Assembly: GCA_003260075.1 (NCBI GenBank)
Contig: QLIY01000116.1
Coordinates: 62,001 to 126,000 of the forward strand
Length of the DNA stretch: 64,000 nucleotides
Reading direction: 5' to 3'
From: Phallusia mammillata
Taxonomy: Eukaryota; Chordata; Ascidiacea; Phlebobranchia; Ascidiidae
The notes beneath the pieces were generated by a model that was not told the origin of the DNA, made no database searches, and worked only from the letters and a program-made list of their open reading frames with translations. The first letter of the stretch is position 1; each line of letters begins with the position of its first letter. The position numbers and the translations under genes were made by a program. Below are positions 60,997 to 64,000 of this stretch, in pieces.

Positions 60997-63875
60997 TTGT
61001 GTAGAAATACAGTCTGGTTTCTGGCTGAGTTACGGAGATTGAACGGACTTTCAGTTGGGCAGTGTCATGAGAAGGAAAGCCTGAAGGGTTAAAATGTTGT
61101 GTTGTTTGTTTACCGTTTCGAAATGTTGTGTTCAAAGAGTTGTTTGAACTGTTTGACGTAAATGACTTATTTACAAAAATAGATTTCGCTGCGTTAAATG
61201 GACAGGTTTTGACGAGGTACGAGGCTGGCTGAATACCTTTGGCGTTTATTCATGGCTGCCTTGGGCACCTAAATAGAAAAGTAAACAAGTGATCCGGTAG
61301 CCAAGCACACGCAACCGGCTGTCGCTTCGCCCTAATCCCAAACATAAACCTAACTTGTCACGCAACGCAACCTTTCTTATCCAAAATTCGATGTTTGTCT
61401 TGCGCTTGCGTCGAACGCGCGGCAGTTCATCAAAGCACCGTTTTTTTTAAAAACAATTCGGTAAAACTATAAAGACGTCGATTCTAGATACGTTTTGCTC
61501 TTTCTTCAAACACAACGTTTAAATGCGACTTTACGAGTCCTATGGCAATTTTAAAAACCGCTGCCTTAATTAAATGCAGTACGATTGCGTTGAGACCGTT
61601 TGGACATGTACGTTTACCCGCATTTATTGGATTTGAATTCCAGTGTGGTTGTAATCCCACAGTGTTTGTCCATATTTGAGCATTACAATTACTTGTGCCG
61701 AACAGATGCCGCTTTCAAGTGTTTACGGAAATGAACACAGGTAGTTTTGCGCTGTCCAGCCGTCGACTCGTATCTGTAATTGACCATGTCAAATGCCGCA
61801 ATTGCTTCCCACATGTCAGCACTCGAAAAACCGCACCACGCAAATGTACTAAGTAGTATTCCTTACAAATACGTGTCATGGTTGTAATAAGGTAGTCAGA
61901 ATAAGCGATTTTGCAAGATATACGATGCATTTTGCGATTTTTCGTGGTATGTGGGGATACTGATTTGAGCTAATGGATACTATTGTTGTATCATTTTTGT
62001 TTCCCTTCGTCCATTGCGGAACAATAATTCAACGGCTTTCAACTGTCCCATCAGTCGGTCACGAGTGAATGAAACTCTTCGCACCGTAAAATTGGTTTTA
62101 CGGCCAACTGACTGCCAGGCTGTCCGCAACATCCTTTGCTTTCCGCTGGAACGTCACGCTGCTTTTCATCATAGCTCACCCCAGGCTTCCTAGGCCCCGT
62201 CCGTCATAAGCCGAACACAAGTACCTCGTTAAGGGATGCTTTCGTAGTTACAATGTATTGTTAAACTGTTTCGAATTCGGAGCTGAGGTCATTTAGGAGC
62301 AACGCATATTTTTCCAAACAAAACCGTTAAGACTTTGTGACGTTTGTAGTGAAAATTCCTTTGCTTTTCTGCACCGTTGAAGTACGCAATTCACAAAGTG
62401 CTTTGTGGACAAGGCTGATGAGAAACGTGTCGTTTATTGGCGATGTGTATTTAGTTGGGTAGTACCGCATCAACCGCATTACATCAAGTTTAACGAATTC
62501 CCCGAAATAACTCCGCCATTCAGCAAGAGGTATTGGAGAAATGTCGGTTCAAGCCCAAACACACATTACATCACTTCTTCATAACTTGAGTGCCGTTATT
62601 ACTTAGCATCGAGCCACGCACGTACGGTATTGGTTATGTGGGCAAGTTGGTACAGGGCGGGCGTTTGAATTCAGTTCTTACTCGTACAGGTAGAGCAGTA
62701 CGCAGTTCAGGATATGCGTGGGCCAAGCATGTTTACTTACGCCTTTTTACAGGTGTTGGCACGTAAGTTTTTTTTATCCATGAAGTCATAACATGTAGCT
62801 ACTAGATTGTACGCTTTTATATAGATGCACACTGCAAAAGTTATCACGTCTTGGTGTTTAATTATGTTTGGTAGTTGCCAGGCTATTTTTATGGGTCTGC
62901 TTGGTCATGTTTCAGTTCTATTTGAATGTTACCTTTGTACATTAGTTAATGATCTCGTTTAAACCAGGAATAAGAATTAGTGTACTACGTGATAAGCTAC
63001 ATACGCCTCATTAACCTGATGTTTACTAATGACGTAATGTTTGATTACGTCATACCTCAATTGCGGTCGTGGCGAGAATTGAACAGTGCTCAGTCTGTTG
63101 TGTTCTTATCACGGATTTTTTTATCGCACATCCGTTTATGCGCGGTGATTACCTGTAAAGTAGATTTAGGCCGGCTTGTAATGTTTAATTTGTTAATTTT
63201 TAAAAATTTGATGCTTGAACCTTCGGTTCTGAAATTTTTTTATCGTGAGAACTAATTTGCACAAGGCTGGGACCAATGCTCACTATAAAAAATCGTGAGC
63301 AAAAGAGCGTTTCTTATTGCAAGAAAAGGTGGCACGTTAAGTAAACGCCCAATATCGCCACAAAATCACACAAGTATTGCATTACGCCCTACAGTAATTT
63401 GGTGATTCAATCTAATCCAGCAATTTTCCCGTGCGCACAACGCGCTCTTCGTTTCCCGGGGGGCATTGTTTTGTAAACTTCCGCTGATCTTGAGAATAAA
63501 CGCCGCACATCTGCCAAAGAATTATGACGTAACAATACGCTACGTGAGCTCCGTCAGTGCCGTTAAGAATATCAAACACTTGATTTAGTGCCACATTTGG
63601 GGGCAAAGTTCAAACAAATGTTTGCATTTACATATTTTCTTTGTTTAAACTGTATGAAGTAAAAAAAATATCTTCGCAATTCTCCAATATATCGTCAGCT
63701 TATAAAGTACAGTATCGGGAGATTTTATATTGTTATTGTACGCTAGCATTTCGCGAAAAATTAAACCGATTGATTTCCTGGTAATCTCGTTTTCACGACA
63801 AGCAAAGTTCGGTGGCGAACTATTTGTGACGTAAACACTGTGCATTGTTCGTTCAATAGTCAGTGGATTGCATTA

Positions 63876-63895
63876 CGAAGTTGACGTCAACTTCG
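63876..63895. promoter_or_regulatory. 20-bp perfect palindrome with TGACGTCA core
   Basis: CGAAGTTGACGTCAACTTCG is its own reverse complement and centres on the CREB/ATF site TGACGTCA. It lies in a presumed tensin intron. Function is unknown. Confidence 0.5.
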
Positions 63896-64000
63896 AACAT
63901 TGCATATCTTAACGCCAAAAGGCCCACTCACAATGATTTAGACACGGAGGTGTGGGAAATTAGCAAAACCTCTCCCACGCATCCTGAACACAGAAACCGG

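Larger units (their letters stand above)
58889..64000 (+). other. tensin intron continuing out of the window
   Basis: No further coding exon could be recognised. It contains a tRNA-like segment at 60934-60996 and a palindromic CRE-like site at 63876-63895. Confidence 0.5.

Noticed and set aside
60697..61135. Overlapping open frames of about 130 codons on both strands
   Set aside because: No recognisable protein; the region contains a tRNA-like repeat and the minus frame looks like a translated repeat.
1..64000. CRISPR arrays, bacterial operons, ribosome binding sites
   Set aside because: The window is eukaryotic with spliced genes; no such arrays or signals were seen.

Overview
The window is animal nuclear DNA: AT-rich, with genes split by GT-AG introns, no operons, and several short non-autonomous hAT-type transposons with 8-bp target duplications. 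It is most likely from an invertebrate chordate such as an ascidian tunicate (compact exons, single NOS1AP and tensin genes, and many locally duplicated segments that look like diverged alleles). The species cannot be proved from the sequence.

Left third, minus strand, 13218 to 2063: a NOS1AP (CAPON) orthologue. I could thread 17 coding exons with matching splice phases into one 931-codon reading frame. It has an N-terminal PTB domain, a central coiled coil, and a C-terminal tail much longer than in vertebrates.

Right two thirds, plus strand, about 14.5 kb to beyond 58.9 kb: a tensin gene, recognised by tensin-specific signatures in the 27506, 57847, 58326 and 58769 exons. The window holds the 5' and central, mostly disordered part. 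The SH2 and PTB exons should lie to the right of the window. The PTEN-like phosphatase and C2 exons were not found; instead three candidate 5' exons (14494, 19695, 26114) all end in phase 1 and fit the conserved phase-1 exon at 27506. A fourth 5' exon (about 56520/56652) would start a short isoform. NOS1AP and the leftmost tensin exon lie head to head, about 1.3 kb apart.

A strong non-genic signal is a set of about 18 poly-G (or poly-C) runs of 10 to 95 bases. Many sit between two almost identical copies of the neighbouring sequence, with SNPs and small indels between copies. Three sit inside tensin exons and break the reading frame each time. This looks like unresolved haplotype joins or homopolymer artefacts rather than biology. 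An inverted segment near 16.5-18.2 kb, carrying one end of a hAT element and its target duplication in the wrong orientation, supports local misassembly or inversion.

The long stretches 20.3-26.1, 35.3-47.5, 49.9-56.5 and 58.9-64.0 kb appear to be tensin introns with no convincing additional genes.
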